Positions 17,655 through 26,534 of a stretch of 49,590 bases of DNA are shown here, piece by piece (the stretch's first letter is position 1; every line of letters begins with the position of its first letter). Source of the DNA: Gemmatimonadota bacterium (lineage in GTDB: Bacteria; Gemmatimonadota; Gemmatimonadetes; Gemmatimonadales; Gemmatimonadaceae); NCBI GenBank assembly GCA_947462095.1, contig CANHNQ010000012.1, positions 1 through 49,590 on the forward strand. Reading direction: 5' to 3'. Under the pieces are notes generated by a model. That model ran no database searches and had not been told where the DNA came from. It saw only the letters and a program-made list of their open reading frames with translations. A program made the translations under genes and the position numbers.

Positions 17655-18959
17655 ATGTCTATGCCTATCACCGCTCTATCGGTCGGCGCCGTCCGAGGCG
17701 CATGTCGTGTCCTGCCGTCGCGCGCACGCCGCGCGAGCGCCGCGTTGTGCCTGCTGCTCAGCGCCGGTGTCGTGTCAGCTTGCGACGGGTCCAGCGCGGC
17801 CCCGGCCGCGACCACCACGATCACCATCGGCGGGGTCTTCTCCGTCTCCGGGAACTGGGCCACGCTGGGAGTGACCAGCAAGGCCGCGATGGAGGTGGGC
17901 ATCGAGGACGTGAATCAGTCGCTCGCAGCCTCCGGCAGTGGGCTGCGTTTCGCCGCCGACATCATCGACACCAAGCTGGACACCGCGCTCACGCTTGCCG
18001 CCGTGCGCGCGCTGAAGGCGAAGCAGGTGGAGGTGGTGCTGGGTCCGCAGTCGAGCGCCGAGGTGGCGGCGCTCAAGGCGTTCGTCGATGCGAACGGCAT
18101 GCTTGTTGTGAGTCCGTCCAGTACGGCTGGCACGCTGGCGATCGCCAACGACAACATCTTCCGCCTCACGCCGTCGGACACGCTGGAAGCCGTTGCGCTC
18201 GTGGCCCTCATGAAGGCTGACGGTGTGAAGACGGTGATCCCGTTCTGGCGCAAGGATGCCGGCAACGTGGGGCTGCAGGTCGCCACGCGGGCGCTTTTTG
18301 CCGCGGCCGGCACCGTGAAGCCCGGCGTCGAGTACGCCGCGACCACCACCGACTACGCGGCTGCGGTGGCCGCGCTCAAAACGCAGGTGCAGGCGGCCAT
18401 TGCTGAGCGCGGCGGCACCGCCGGCGTCGCGATTGCGCACGCCGGATTCGACGAGGTGGTGGACATTTTCAACCTCACCTCGGGCGATCCTGTGCTGTCG
18501 GCGGTACGCTGGTATGGCACCGACGGCACCGCGCTGAGCGAGCCGCTGCGCAGCTACACCAAGGCGGCGGCGTTCGCGAAGCAGGTGAACTTCTGGGCGC
18601 CCGTGCCGGGTGTAGACGACGCGGCGAGCGCGCGTTGGCAGCCCGTGGCCACGCGGATCGCGGCGGTGGCCAAGGCGCAACCGGACGCCTTCGCCCTGGC
18701 GGTCTACGATGCCGTGTGGCTCACCGCGCAGGCGTATCAGACCACGGGTGGTCGGGGCAATCCTGCGGCGCTCAAGGCCGCGTTCGTGACGGCGGCCGGT
18801 AACTACTACGGCACCACTGGATGGACGAAGCTCAACCCGGCCGGCGACCGGCAGTTCGGCAACTTCGACTTTTTCGCGATCACGCAGCCCACGACGGCCT
18901 ATCGCTGGGATCTGGCAGCGCAGTACAACACCCAGAGCGGCGTGCTCACCCGACGCTAG
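17655..18959 (+). CDS. ABC-transporter type-1 periplasmic binding lipoprotein
   Basis: This 434-residue protein has a long basic N-region and a lipobox (VSAC, followed by DGSS), then a type-1 periplasmic binding fold of the Leu/Ile/Val- or amide-binding kind. Recognisable blocks are ITIGGVFSVSGNWATLG, the helix VRALKAKQVEVVLGPQSSAEV and a late FALAVYDAVWLTAQAY. No permease or ATPase gene is adjacent, so it is an orphan binding protein. It may use a distant transporter or act as a sensor partner. Location just after paaZ hints at aromatic or amino-acid ligands, but this is only inference. A second ATG two codons later is also possible. Confidence 0.85.
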   Translation: MSMPITALSVGAVRGACRVLPSRARRASAALCLLLSAGVVSACDGSSAAPAATTTITIGGVFSVSGNWATLGVTSKAAMEVGIEDVNQSLAASGSGLRFAADIIDTKLDTALTLAAVRALKAKQVEVVLGPQSSAEVAALKAFVDANGMLVVSPSSTAGTLAIANDNIFRLTPSDTLEAVALVALMKADGVKTVIPFWRKDAGNVGLQVATRALFAAAGTVKPGVEYAATTTDYAAAVAALKTQVQAAIAERGGTAGVAIAHAGFDEVVDIFNLTSGDPVLSAVRWYGTDGTALSEPLRSYTKAAAFAKQVNFWAPVPGVDDAASARWQPVATRIAAVAKAQPDAFALAVYDAVWLTAQAYQTTGGRGNPAALKAAFVTAAGNYYGTTGWTKLNPAGDRQFGNFDFFAITQPTTAYRWDLAAQYNTQSGVLTRR

Positions 18960-18984
18960 CACGCCGGTGGTCGCGCGCGCGCGG

Positions 18985-19722
18985 TCAGCGGCGGCACTCC
19001 AGCATGATGACCGGCGGGGCGGCGAGAAAGACGTCCCACTCGCCCGCTGGCATCGCCGCCATACCTTCCGGTGACACCTGCAACGTATGCCACTGGATGT
19101 CACGTAAGCCGGCGGCTCGCATCGCGGTCTCGTGCGCCTCGACCCCGAGGCAGTAGTTCTCGAGGGAAAACGAGCCGTCGGGGAGGTGGAAGGTCCACGT
19201 GAGTGGCGCCCCCTCACCGGCGGCGCCCGTCAGCGCGGTCTCGAACCCGTAGCGCCGGTACGATGGGGCGCCGGCGAAGTCGAGCGCCGGGTTGGTGTTC
19301 ACCGTGACGAAGCGACCGCCCGGCTTCAGATAGCGCGCGATCGCCTCGTACATCGTGCGTAACTCGGCGCCGTCGCGAGCGTAATTGAGCAGATAGGCGG
19401 CCACCACGAGATCGCACGCGCCGTGCAATGGCACCTGACGCGCATCGCCAACCTGATACTCGATGCCGAGCCGATGCTCGGCCTCCTGCGCACGGGCCAG
19501 GGCGATCATGGCAGCGGACAGGTCGACGCCGACGACCCGGGCGGCACCGCGCTGCCGCAGCAATCGTGAGTAGAACCCTTCGCCGCATGCGAGGTCCAGT
19601 ACCTGCAGGCCGGCGGGATCACCGATCAACGCGAGCAGGCTGGGGGATTCGAGATATCCGCGCCAAGGCTGCTGCTTTGCCCGCCGGTAGTGCTCGGCGA
19701 TCGGATCGTAGTCGGTGGTCAT
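18985..19722 (-). CDS. Class I SAM-dependent methyltransferase
   Basis: This 245-residue protein has the Rossmann-like SAM-binding motif VLDLACGEGFYSRLL, followed by the acidic ribose-binding end of strand 2 (VVGVDLSAAM) and YQVGDARQVP. A post-motif block, LKPGGRFVTVNTNP, is typical of small-molecule methyltransferases. The substrate cannot be read. It is cytoplasmic with no signal peptide. It converges with the binding-lipoprotein gene and lies downstream of the di-heme peroxidase gene on the same strand, about 146 bp away. Confidence 0.88.
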   Translation of the reverse strand: MTTDYDPIAEHYRRAKQQPWRGYLESPSLLALIGDPAGLQVLDLACGEGFYSRLLRQRGAARVVGVDLSAAMIALARAQEAEHRLGIEYQVGDARQVPLHGACDLVVAAYLLNYARDGAELRTMYEAIARYLKPGGRFVTVNTNPALDFAGAPSYRRYGFETALTGAAGEGAPLTWTFHLPDGSFSLENYCLGVEAHETAMRAAGLRDIQWHTLQVSPEGMAAMPAGEWDVFLAAPPVIMLECRR

Positions 19723-19726
19723 GGCC

Positions 19727-19732
19727 AGCGTA
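19727..19732 (-). promoter_or_regulatory. Putative -10 box of the methyltransferase gene
   Basis: TACGCT on the minus strand ends four bases before the ATG at 19722. This fits the TANNNT-near-ATG pattern of other genes here. The next bases upstream form a small palindrome around TTAAG (19730-19746). Confidence 0.3.
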
Positions 19733-19868
19733 CCTTAAGGCGGTACGGGAGCCGAAGCCAGCCTGGCCGCGAGCACGCTTCCACTCGGCATCGTGCCGTC
19801 GTGGTCAGAAGCCGCCGCCGCGTACGACACGAGCCTCGTCGAGGGCGTCGATCTGGCCACGCGGCACC

Positions 19869-21251
19869 TCAGCGCTTGTGCGTGTCGCGCAGCAACGACG
19901 GGGGCACGGGATCGCCGGTCAACGTCAGCAGGAACGCCTTGAGCTGCGCGCGCTCGTCGCCCGTCAGGTGCAGCGGGCGGATCTCGGCGGGCCCGCCCAG
20001 GAAGGTGCCGGCCGGATCACCGCCGCGGTCGTAGAACGCGATGACCTCCTCCAGTGTGGCCGCCTGCCCGTTGCGGAAATACGGCGCCGTCTGCGCCACC
20101 TGACGCAGCGCTTTCGTGCGCCACAGCCCGGGGGGAATGGTGCGTGAGCAGAACGTGCGATCGTGCGCGACGGTGGTGTCGTCGCTGAAATGCCCGTTCA
20201 CGCGAAAGTCGCCACCGGCTACGGTGCTGTCGCAGATGAGCGCCTGATTGAAGGCGAGCCCCACTTCCGCCGGATCGGCGTGCGGCGAGCGGGCGGTGTC
20301 CACGCGCAGCCCGATCACGTGAAAGTCGTCGTCGGAGAACAACGGCGTGTTGTGGCATCGTACGCACCCGGCCTTGCCGATGAACAGGGCGAGTCCCCGC
20401 TTCGCCTCCGCACTGATGGCCGCCGCCTCGCCGGCCACGTAGCGGTCGAACGGCGCGTTGCGGCTCACGAGCGTCCGCAGGTACGCCTCCATCGCTTTGC
20501 CGTAGTTCACCAGCACGCGGTTGACGAGCTCCCGGTCGGACGCGGACAGGCGGTTCCAGTTGGCCGTGTCCGTGTAAGGCGACCCGGTGGACGGGAACCG
20601 CACCGTGTCGCTCAGCGCGCGGTCGAGCGGCCACTCGGGAAACGCCGCCGTATACTCGGCGCGGTAGTGGCGCTCAATCAGGTGCACGAGTTGCAGTCGG
20701 CTGCCGTTTTGTACGGGCGGTCCTTCCGGCTCGCTCTGCGCATCGAACCACTCGGAATTCGAATACCCGTCGTTCTCGCGCCAGTGCGCCTGCGTGCGCG
20801 GATTCACATAGAAGACGGTGTTGACGATGCTGCTCGCATTACGCGTCATCCACTTCGAGCCCAGCGACGTGGCGTGCGGCACCGGTCCGCCATTGTCGGA
20901 TCGCGTGTCGATGAGCCACACCGACTCCGGCATGTGACAGTTCCGGCAGGCGATCTTCCCCGTCTCACCGATCGCCCCCAGCTGCCCCTCGCGCGGTGTG
21001 CCCGCCTGAATCGGGCCGGAGAGGCGCGCGTCGAAGAACAGCTGCTGCCCGAGTGCCGCCGCCGCCGGCACGTCGCGATACCGGTTGGTGGTATTCACCG
21101 GGAGCGCCGGGAGCGGGGAGAGTGACCGGATCACCACCCACTCTTCGCTGGAGAACCCATCGCGCGACCCGCACGCCATGGCCGCGGACAGCGCGACGAG
21201 CGCGAGGCCGGACCGACCGAACCAACCGAGGTGCCGCAGCGGAGTATGCAT
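19869..21251 (-). CDS. Di-heme cytochrome c peroxidase/MauG family lipoprotein
   Basis: This 460-residue protein has a lipoprotein-type N-terminus (SAAMACGS) and two CxxCH c-type heme sites: CRNCH near residue 104 and CVRCH near 303. The architecture matches bacterial cytochrome c peroxidases and MauG-like oxidases, with family features such as LGQQLFFDARLS and the late APYFRNGQAATLEEVIAFYDRGGD. It would act in the periplasm, reducing peroxide or oxidising a protein or quinol partner. No electron-donor gene is adjacent. A TAGCTT box lies six bases before its ATG. Confidence 0.88.
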   Translation of the reverse strand: MHTPLRHLGWFGRSGLALVALSAAMACGSRDGFSSEEWVVIRSLSPLPALPVNTTNRYRDVPAAAALGQQLFFDARLSGPIQAGTPREGQLGAIGETGKIACRNCHMPESVWLIDTRSDNGGPVPHATSLGSKWMTRNASSIVNTVFYVNPRTQAHWRENDGYSNSEWFDAQSEPEGPPVQNGSRLQLVHLIERHYRAEYTAAFPEWPLDRALSDTVRFPSTGSPYTDTANWNRLSASDRELVNRVLVNYGKAMEAYLRTLVSRNAPFDRYVAGEAAAISAEAKRGLALFIGKAGCVRCHNTPLFSDDDFHVIGLRVDTARSPHADPAEVGLAFNQALICDSTVAGGDFRVNGHFSDDTTVAHDRTFCSRTIPPGLWRTKALRQVAQTAPYFRNGQAATLEEVIAFYDRGGDPAGTFLGGPAEIRPLHLTGDERAQLKAFLLTLTGDPVPPSLLRDTHKR

Positions 21252-21257
21252 ACGGTC

Positions 21258-21263
21258 AAGCTA
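21258..21263 (-). promoter_or_regulatory. Putative -10 box, leaderless start of the di-heme peroxidase gene
   Basis: TAGCTT on the minus strand ends six bases before the ATG at 21251. There is no room for a ribosome-binding site. The surrounding DNA is very GC-rich, so the hexamer stands out. Confidence 0.4.
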
Positions 21264-21295
21264 CCGCCGCCGCGGCGATACTGCCTGCGCCGTGA

Positions 21296-22774
21296 TCAGC
21301 CTTGCGCGATGCGCGGTGCGGGTGACGGCCGCGCGATCCGTTGACCGCGCATCAGGATCCCATACAGCAGGGCACTGAGTGCGAACGTGACGAACCACGC
21401 GTACGCGTACAGGGTGTCGAGCAGCCCCGGGTTGGCCACGATGCCGCCGGGGGTCGTGGCCGCCCGCAGAAAGCCGGGTACCACGGGCAGCACGCCCGCC
21501 ACAAGGGCGACCACCGCGCGCGGGTTCACCCCGTGCCAGTAGCGATACGCGCCGTCTGGGCGGAACAGATCATCCACCAGCAGCTGCTGGCGGCGGATGA
21601 TCCAGTAGTCGACGATCAGGATGCCACCGAGCGCGCCCATCAAGCTGGAGTACCCCAACAGCCACGTGAAGATGTACGCGGCGGCGTCGGCATAGAGCCG
21701 CCACGGCATCATCAACACGCCGATCACGGCGGTGATGAGCCCGCCCGTGACGTAGCTGATCCGACGCGGGTGGAGATTCGAAAAATCGTTGGAGGGCGAC
21801 ACCACGTTGGCCGCCATGTTCGTCGTGAGCTGCGCGGCCAGAACGATCAGCGTGGCGAAGACGACCACGCCGGTGCCGCCAAGCCGCGTCACCAGCACGA
21901 TGGGATCCCAGATGGGTTCCCCGAACACGCCGATCGTGGCGCTCGTGACGGCCACGCCGATGAAGGCGAACGCCGTCATCGTTGTGGGCAATCCGAGCGC
22001 CTGCCCGAGCATTTGCGACCGCTGATTTCGGGCGTAGCGCGTGAAGTCGGGAATGTTCAGGCTGAGGGTGGCCCAGTAGCCCACGTTCGCGGTCAGCGCG
22101 GCGGGGAAGATGGTCCAGAAGCGGGCGTGGCTTTTCGTGAGCGCCGTGGACTGCGCCAGCACGGCGCCGAGTCCCCCGCCCGCGCGGACGGCCCAGAGCA
22201 ACAGCAGGGCGCCGCCTGCCAGCAACAGCGGGGCCGACCAGGCCTCGAGCCGCTTGATCCCGTCGGTCCCCTTGAGGATGATCGCGACCTGCACCAGCCA
22301 GAACGCCGCGAAGGCGACGGCGGTGTGTGCGTCGATCCGGCTCCAGCCGCTCCACAGCGCCGACACCAGCGTGTCGAGCGCCAGCGCTCCGATCCATGTC
22401 TGGATGCCGAACCAGCCGCACGCGACCGCTGCGCGCAGCAGCGCCGGCACGTTCGCGCCGCGCACGCCGAAACTGGCGCGGCACAGCACGGGAAAGCTCA
22501 CCCCGTACTTGGTGCCGGCGTGCGCGTTCAGGATCATCGGAATCAGCACGATCACGTTCCCCAACAGAATCGTGAGCATCGCCTGCCACCACGTCATCCC
22601 CTGCGCCATGAGTCCCGACGCGAGGGTGTACGTGGTGATCACGACACTCATCCCGATCCACAGGGCCGCGATGTGGTACGTGCTCCACGTTCGCGTCGTG
22701 GGCGTGGTCGGCGCGAGGTCCGCGTTCCAGAGCGGACTGTCGGCGAGCGGCGTGGGGGTAGGTGGCATCGACAT
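21296..22774 (-). CDS. NCS1-family nucleobase/hydantoin-type transporter
   Basis: This 492-residue, strongly hydrophobic protein has about 12 predicted membrane segments. It shows NCS1 hallmarks: the N-terminal ADLAPTTPTTRTWSTYHI region, then GTKYGVSFPVLCRASFG, the central GYWATLSLNIPDFTRYA and the late SLMGALGGILIVDYWIIRR. NCS1 carriers take up cytosine, uracil, allantoin, hydantoins or thiamine precursors with a cation. The exact substrate is not readable. The ATG at 22774 overlaps the TGA of the STAS-kinase gene (TGATG), so the transporter is translated after it and may be functionally tied to it. Confidence 0.9.
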   Translation of the reverse strand: MSMPPTPTPLADSPLWNADLAPTTPTTRTWSTYHIAALWIGMSVVITTYTLASGLMAQGMTWWQAMLTILLGNVIVLIPMILNAHAGTKYGVSFPVLCRASFGVRGANVPALLRAAVACGWFGIQTWIGALALDTLVSALWSGWSRIDAHTAVAFAAFWLVQVAIILKGTDGIKRLEAWSAPLLLAGGALLLLWAVRAGGGLGAVLAQSTALTKSHARFWTIFPAALTANVGYWATLSLNIPDFTRYARNQRSQMLGQALGLPTTMTAFAFIGVAVTSATIGVFGEPIWDPIVLVTRLGGTGVVVFATLIVLAAQLTTNMAANVVSPSNDFSNLHPRRISYVTGGLITAVIGVLMMPWRLYADAAAYIFTWLLGYSSLMGALGGILIVDYWIIRRQQLLVDDLFRPDGAYRYWHGVNPRAVVALVAGVLPVVPGFLRAATTPGGIVANPGLLDTLYAYAWFVTFALSALLYGILMRGQRIARPSPAPRIAQG

Positions 22775-23976
22775 CACGCGTCGGAGGGGGGAGCGAGGTC
22801 GGCGCCCACCCCAGATGCCGCATATTCCCGCCGAATGCGGGGCATCAGCGTGTCGCGGATCATCTGCACGCAGGCGTCCCGCATCTTCGGCAGGAAGGTC
22901 ACGGTGTAGATCAGCCGCAGCGACGCGAGAAAGGCGCGGTTCTGGTCGAAAAACGCGTACTCCTCCGGCGTCTTGTCGGCGAAGTAGTGCGCCACGAAAC
23001 GTTCCCACAGCGCCAGCCCCAGCTCGTTGGGGATCTTCGTGGCCAGTTCGCTGATCCCGAGTTCCGGCACACCGTAAATGGTGCACAGCAGACCGACATC
23101 GAACAGGTAGCTGCCGCGCGAGAAGTCACCCATGTCGATGATGACCGGCTCGCCATCACGGATCATGATGTTGCTGGAGTGGATGTCGAAGTGCACACAG
23201 GTGTCCGCCTCCGGGATACCGGCCAGCCGCTCGTGCAGCATGGCGATATCCTCGGCCGACAGGAAGAAATCCATCTGATCGATGTAGCCCCGGAAGCGCG
23301 CCTTCAGATCGGGGAACACCGCCGGATCCGCCGGCGTGGCGTGGATCGTCTGCGCCACCCGTGCCAGCGTGGACGCATGGCGGTCGAGGTGATCCGGGGC
23401 GGCGCGGATCACCGCGCTGAACAGCTCCGCATCGAGCATTTCGTACACGATGCCCGTGCGGGTGCCGCACGAGACGACGTCATACGAGATGGCCGTGGGC
23501 ACGCCGAGCACGAAGGCCGCCTTGGCGAACGCCTTCTCCTGCGCGGCGATCTCGGGGGCGACCCCTTCGTGATACAGCTTCACGATCGTCTCATCGTCCA
23601 GGCGATAGCACTCGCCGCACACCCCGGCCGACATGAGCGCGAGTCCGTCGATGCTGATCTCCCGCACCTTGGGACGGATGGACAGCATGCTCGAGAGCCC
23701 CGTGAGCTCGAAGATGTGCTGCACCTCACGGCTCACGTTCGCGACCTCGACGCGGCCCTGGCGCGCGGAGAGGCGCTTCTGCGCGCGCAGCACCTCGCGC
23801 AGGCCGGCGCTCGACACGTAGGCGCAGGCGTCGAGGTCGAGCACGAGCGTCAGGACGCCCTCATCCTGCAACACCGCGTCGAGCGCCTCCGTGAACCCGG
23901 CGCTGGTCGTTCCATCCAGACGGCCCGACAGGGCAAGCGTGAGCCTGTCGTCGATCCGGTGCGTGACGATCTGCAT
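22774..23976 (-). CDS. STAS domain fused to an APH/choline-kinase-like phosphotransferase
   Basis: This is a 400-residue cytoplasmic fusion. Residues of about 1-100 form an anti-sigma-antagonist-type STAS domain (LALSGRLDGTTSAGF, LDLDACAYVSSAGLREVL with the conserved SSAGL where antagonists are phosphorylated). Residues of about 115-400 form a small-molecule-kinase-like domain: the phosphate-loop-like CYRLDDETIVKLYH, the Brenner-type HFDIHSSNIM and the metal-binding IDMGDFSRG. The substrate is unknown. The gene is translationally coupled to the NCS1 transporter, so nucleobase or vitamin handling is an attractive guess. The ATG at 23976 is chosen because the STAS fold begins there. Confidence 0.85.
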   Translation of the reverse strand: MQIVTHRIDDRLTLALSGRLDGTTSAGFTEALDAVLQDEGVLTLVLDLDACAYVSSAGLREVLRAQKRLSARQGRVEVANVSREVQHIFELTGLSSMLSIRPKVREISIDGLALMSAGVCGECYRLDDETIVKLYHEGVAPEIAAQEKAFAKAAFVLGVPTAISYDVVSCGTRTGIVYEMLDAELFSAVIRAAPDHLDRHASTLARVAQTIHATPADPAVFPDLKARFRGYIDQMDFFLSAEDIAMLHERLAGIPEADTCVHFDIHSSNIMIRDGEPVIIDMGDFSRGSYLFDVGLLCTIYGVPELGISELATKIPNELGLALWERFVAHYFADKTPEEYAFFDQNRAFLASLRLIYTVTFLPKMRDACVQMIRDTLMPRIRREYAASGVGADLAPPSDA

Positions 23977-24173
23977 GGCGGTGGGCGGTGAGAGGGGACG
24001 CGGGCAACGATGGGGACGACGGGCCGAGCAAGTATACGCGGCCGGTTCGATATGGCGAACCCGACTGACACTGCCCATACTTCCGGTCGCTCCGATCGCC
24101 GCGTAGTCACCGGGCGGTCGCGCGTCTTGCTGCCACAGGGGCGCGCATTCGATCTCGACGCCGGGACTTGCTG

Positions 24174-26483
24174 ATGATCACCCCACTTCGCCGAGCGCTG
24201 TCGCTGCTCGCCCCGCTCCTGCTGAGCACCGCCTGCGGGCCGGATACGCCATCGACCACCGCCACCCCCCCGACTGGCGCGACGCCGGCGAAGTCGACGC
24301 AAATGTCTTCCACCGCGGATCTGAACGGTAAGCGCCTCGGCGTGATCCTCGGCTCCGTGTACGACAAGTTCGCCACCACGACCTATCCCGCCGCCACCGT
24401 CCTCACCTTCGACGCCGGCACGGACCTCCAGCAAGCGGTGCTCTCGGGGAAGGTGGATGCCGCGCTCACCGACGAGGAGGGGCTGCTCGAGATGTTCGGC
24501 ACCTCCGGGGAGCTGGCCATTCTTGGCGAGCCGATCCTCCGGCTGCCGCTCGGGGTCGGCTTTCGCAAGGACAACACCGCGCTGCTCGCCGCCTTCAATC
24601 GCTTCCTGCGCGATATCCGGGCGAACGGCGTGTACGCCGACATGGTGAATCGCTGGGTCGTGCGGCACGAAACGCAGATGCCGACGATTGCGGGCGCGGA
24701 CCCGTCGTCGGGCACCATCACCGTGGGCGTGGCCGGCGGTGGATTGCCCTTCGGCGGCATCCAGAACGGCGTCTACGTGGGTTTCGACGCCGAGTTGGCG
24801 CAGCGGTTCGCCGCGTCACAGGGGAAGCGCGTCACGTTTGCCCAGATGCCGTTCGGTGGACTGATTGCCGCCAACGCGAGCGGCAAGATCGACATGATCG
24901 TCGCCGGTATGTTCATCACCGAGGAGCGCAAACAGCGGATCTCGTTTTCCGATCCGTACTTCGAAACCAACGGTCGCGCCTATGCCCGCACGGCCAATAT
25001 CGCGCCCGCCAACGCGTCGGCGCCCGGCGCCACCACCGCGCGCGCGAAGTTCACCACCACCGATGACCTGAACGGCACGCGCATCGGTGTGCAGCTGGGC
25101 ACCGTGTACGATAGGTACGCCACGACGACCTATCCGCGCGCCACCGTGGTGCAGTTCCCCACGTATCAGGACATGACGCTGGCGGTGAGCGCCGGCAAAG
25201 TGGACGCCGGGCTCAGCGATGTGGAGACGCTGGCCGAGTTGATGCTGACCAACCCCGCCTTGGCGCCGTTCGGTCAGCCGCTGTTCTCGTCGCCGGTCGG
25301 TGCCGGCTTTGCCAAGACGAGCACCGCGCTGCGCCGCGACTTCAATGCATTCCTCGCGCAGATCCGGGCCAACGGGGTGTACGACGACATGGTCAACCGC
25401 TGGATGAAGACGCACAGCCGGACCATGCCGACGCTGCCCACCGCGGCGCCCAACGGCGTGCTGGTGGTCGGGCTCGCGAGCGGCGGGTTTCCGTTCGCGG
25501 CGGTGCAGAACAACGAACTGGCCGGTTTCGACATCGAACTCGCGCGGCGCTTCGGTGCCTCGCTGGGCAAGGAGGTCCGCTTCGCCGATCAGGAGTTCGG
25601 CGGGCTGATTGCCGCGCTGATGAGCGGCAAGGTGGATGTGATCATCGCCGACATGTACATCACCGAGGAACGGCAGAAGAGTATCGACTTCTCCGATGCG
25701 TATTTCGCGCAGGCGAACGTCGCGTTCACCAACAAGGCCAACACCGTCGCGCCGGGCGCCGCCGCGCCGACCGCCGCCGACCGCGGCACCTGGGTCGATC
25801 GGGTGGTCGCCAGCTTCCAGAGCAACATCATCCAGGAGAAGCGCTACCTGCTTATCCTGGATGGCCTGGCCACGACGGCCATGCTGGCCGTGCTGTCAGC
25901 GCTCTTCGGCACCACGCTCGGCGCACTCATCTGCTTTATGCGCCTCTCGTCACGCGCCGTGTTGCGGCGGCCGGCGCAGGCGTTCATCGCCGTGCTGCGT
26001 GGCACCCCCGTGGTCGTGCTGCTCATGATCATGTTCTACGTCGTCTTCGGCTCGGTGAACATCAATCCGGTGTTCGTTGCCGTGATTGCGTTCGGCATGA
26101 ACTTCGCGGCGTATGTGGCGGAGATCTTCCGGTCGGGGATCGAAGGGATCGATGCGGGGCAGTCGGAGGCCGGTACGGCCATGGGGTTCACCCGCGTGCA
26201 AACGTTCCGCTTCGTGATCCTGCCGCAGATGATCCAGCGCATTCTGCCCGTGTACAAGGGCGAGTGTATCTCGATGGTGAAGATGACCTCCATCGTGGGA
26301 TACATCGCGGTGCAGGACCTCACGAAGGCCAGCGACATCATCCGCAGCCGCACCTTCGATGCGTTCTTCCCGCTGGTCATGGTGGCCGTGCTGTACTTCA
26401 TCATTGCCGGCATACTCATGCAGGCGTTGGGTGCCGTGGAGCGCGGCACCGACCCGCGCCGGCGTCGGGCGGGCGGGCGCTGA
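24174..26483 (+). CDS. Amino-acid ABC importer: two permuted solute-binding domains fused to permease
   Basis: This 769-residue protein has a lipobox (LSTAC, Cys21), two substrate-binding units and a HisMQ-type permease (about 545-757, with an EAA-like loop around EAGTAMGFTRVQTF). The order of lobes is odd. The first segment after the signal (48-165, DLNGKRLGVILGS) is the second half of a type-2 binding fold. The first half (180-270, with FITEERKQRISFSDPY) follows it. The same order repeats at 298-412 and 427-515. Amino-acid-binding signatures are kept: Arg in TEER and Asp in LTD/LSD. No ATPase gene is adjacent. The ATG at 24174 gives a clean lipoprotein signal. Confidence 0.85.
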   Translation: MITPLRRALSLLAPLLLSTACGPDTPSTTATPPTGATPAKSTQMSSTADLNGKRLGVILGSVYDKFATTTYPAATVLTFDAGTDLQQAVLSGKVDAALTDEEGLLEMFGTSGELAILGEPILRLPLGVGFRKDNTALLAAFNRFLRDIRANGVYADMVNRWVVRHETQMPTIAGADPSSGTITVGVAGGGLPFGGIQNGVYVGFDAELAQRFAASQGKRVTFAQMPFGGLIAANASGKIDMIVAGMFITEERKQRISFSDPYFETNGRAYARTANIAPANASAPGATTARAKFTTTDDLNGTRIGVQLGTVYDRYATTTYPRATVVQFPTYQDMTLAVSAGKVDAGLSDVETLAELMLTNPALAPFGQPLFSSPVGAGFAKTSTALRRDFNAFLAQIRANGVYDDMVNRWMKTHSRTMPTLPTAAPNGVLVVGLASGGFPFAAVQNNELAGFDIELARRFGASLGKEVRFADQEFGGLIAALMSGKVDVIIADMYITEERQKSIDFSDAYFAQANVAFTNKANTVAPGAAAPTAADRGTWVDRVVASFQSNIIQEKRYLLILDGLATTAMLAVLSALFGTTLGALICFMRLSSRAVLRRPAQAFIAVLRGTPVVVLLMIMFYVVFGSVNINPVFVAVIAFGMNFAAYVAEIFRSGIEGIDAGQSEAGTAMGFTRVQTFRFVILPQMIQRILPVYKGECISMVKMTSIVGYIAVQDLTKASDIIRSRTFDAFFPLVMVAVLYFIIAGILMQALGAVERGTDPRRRRAGGR

Positions 26484-26534
26484 CGGCCGGCGCACCCCGG
26501 CCACTCCCCCACACGCCGCGGCCCGCCGCCGGCG

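Noticed and set aside
26486-26516. Terminator from a GGCCGG/CCGGCC-type hairpin after the ABC fusion gene
   Set aside because: The pairing is imperfect and there is no T run; in DNA this GC-rich such pairings occur by chance.
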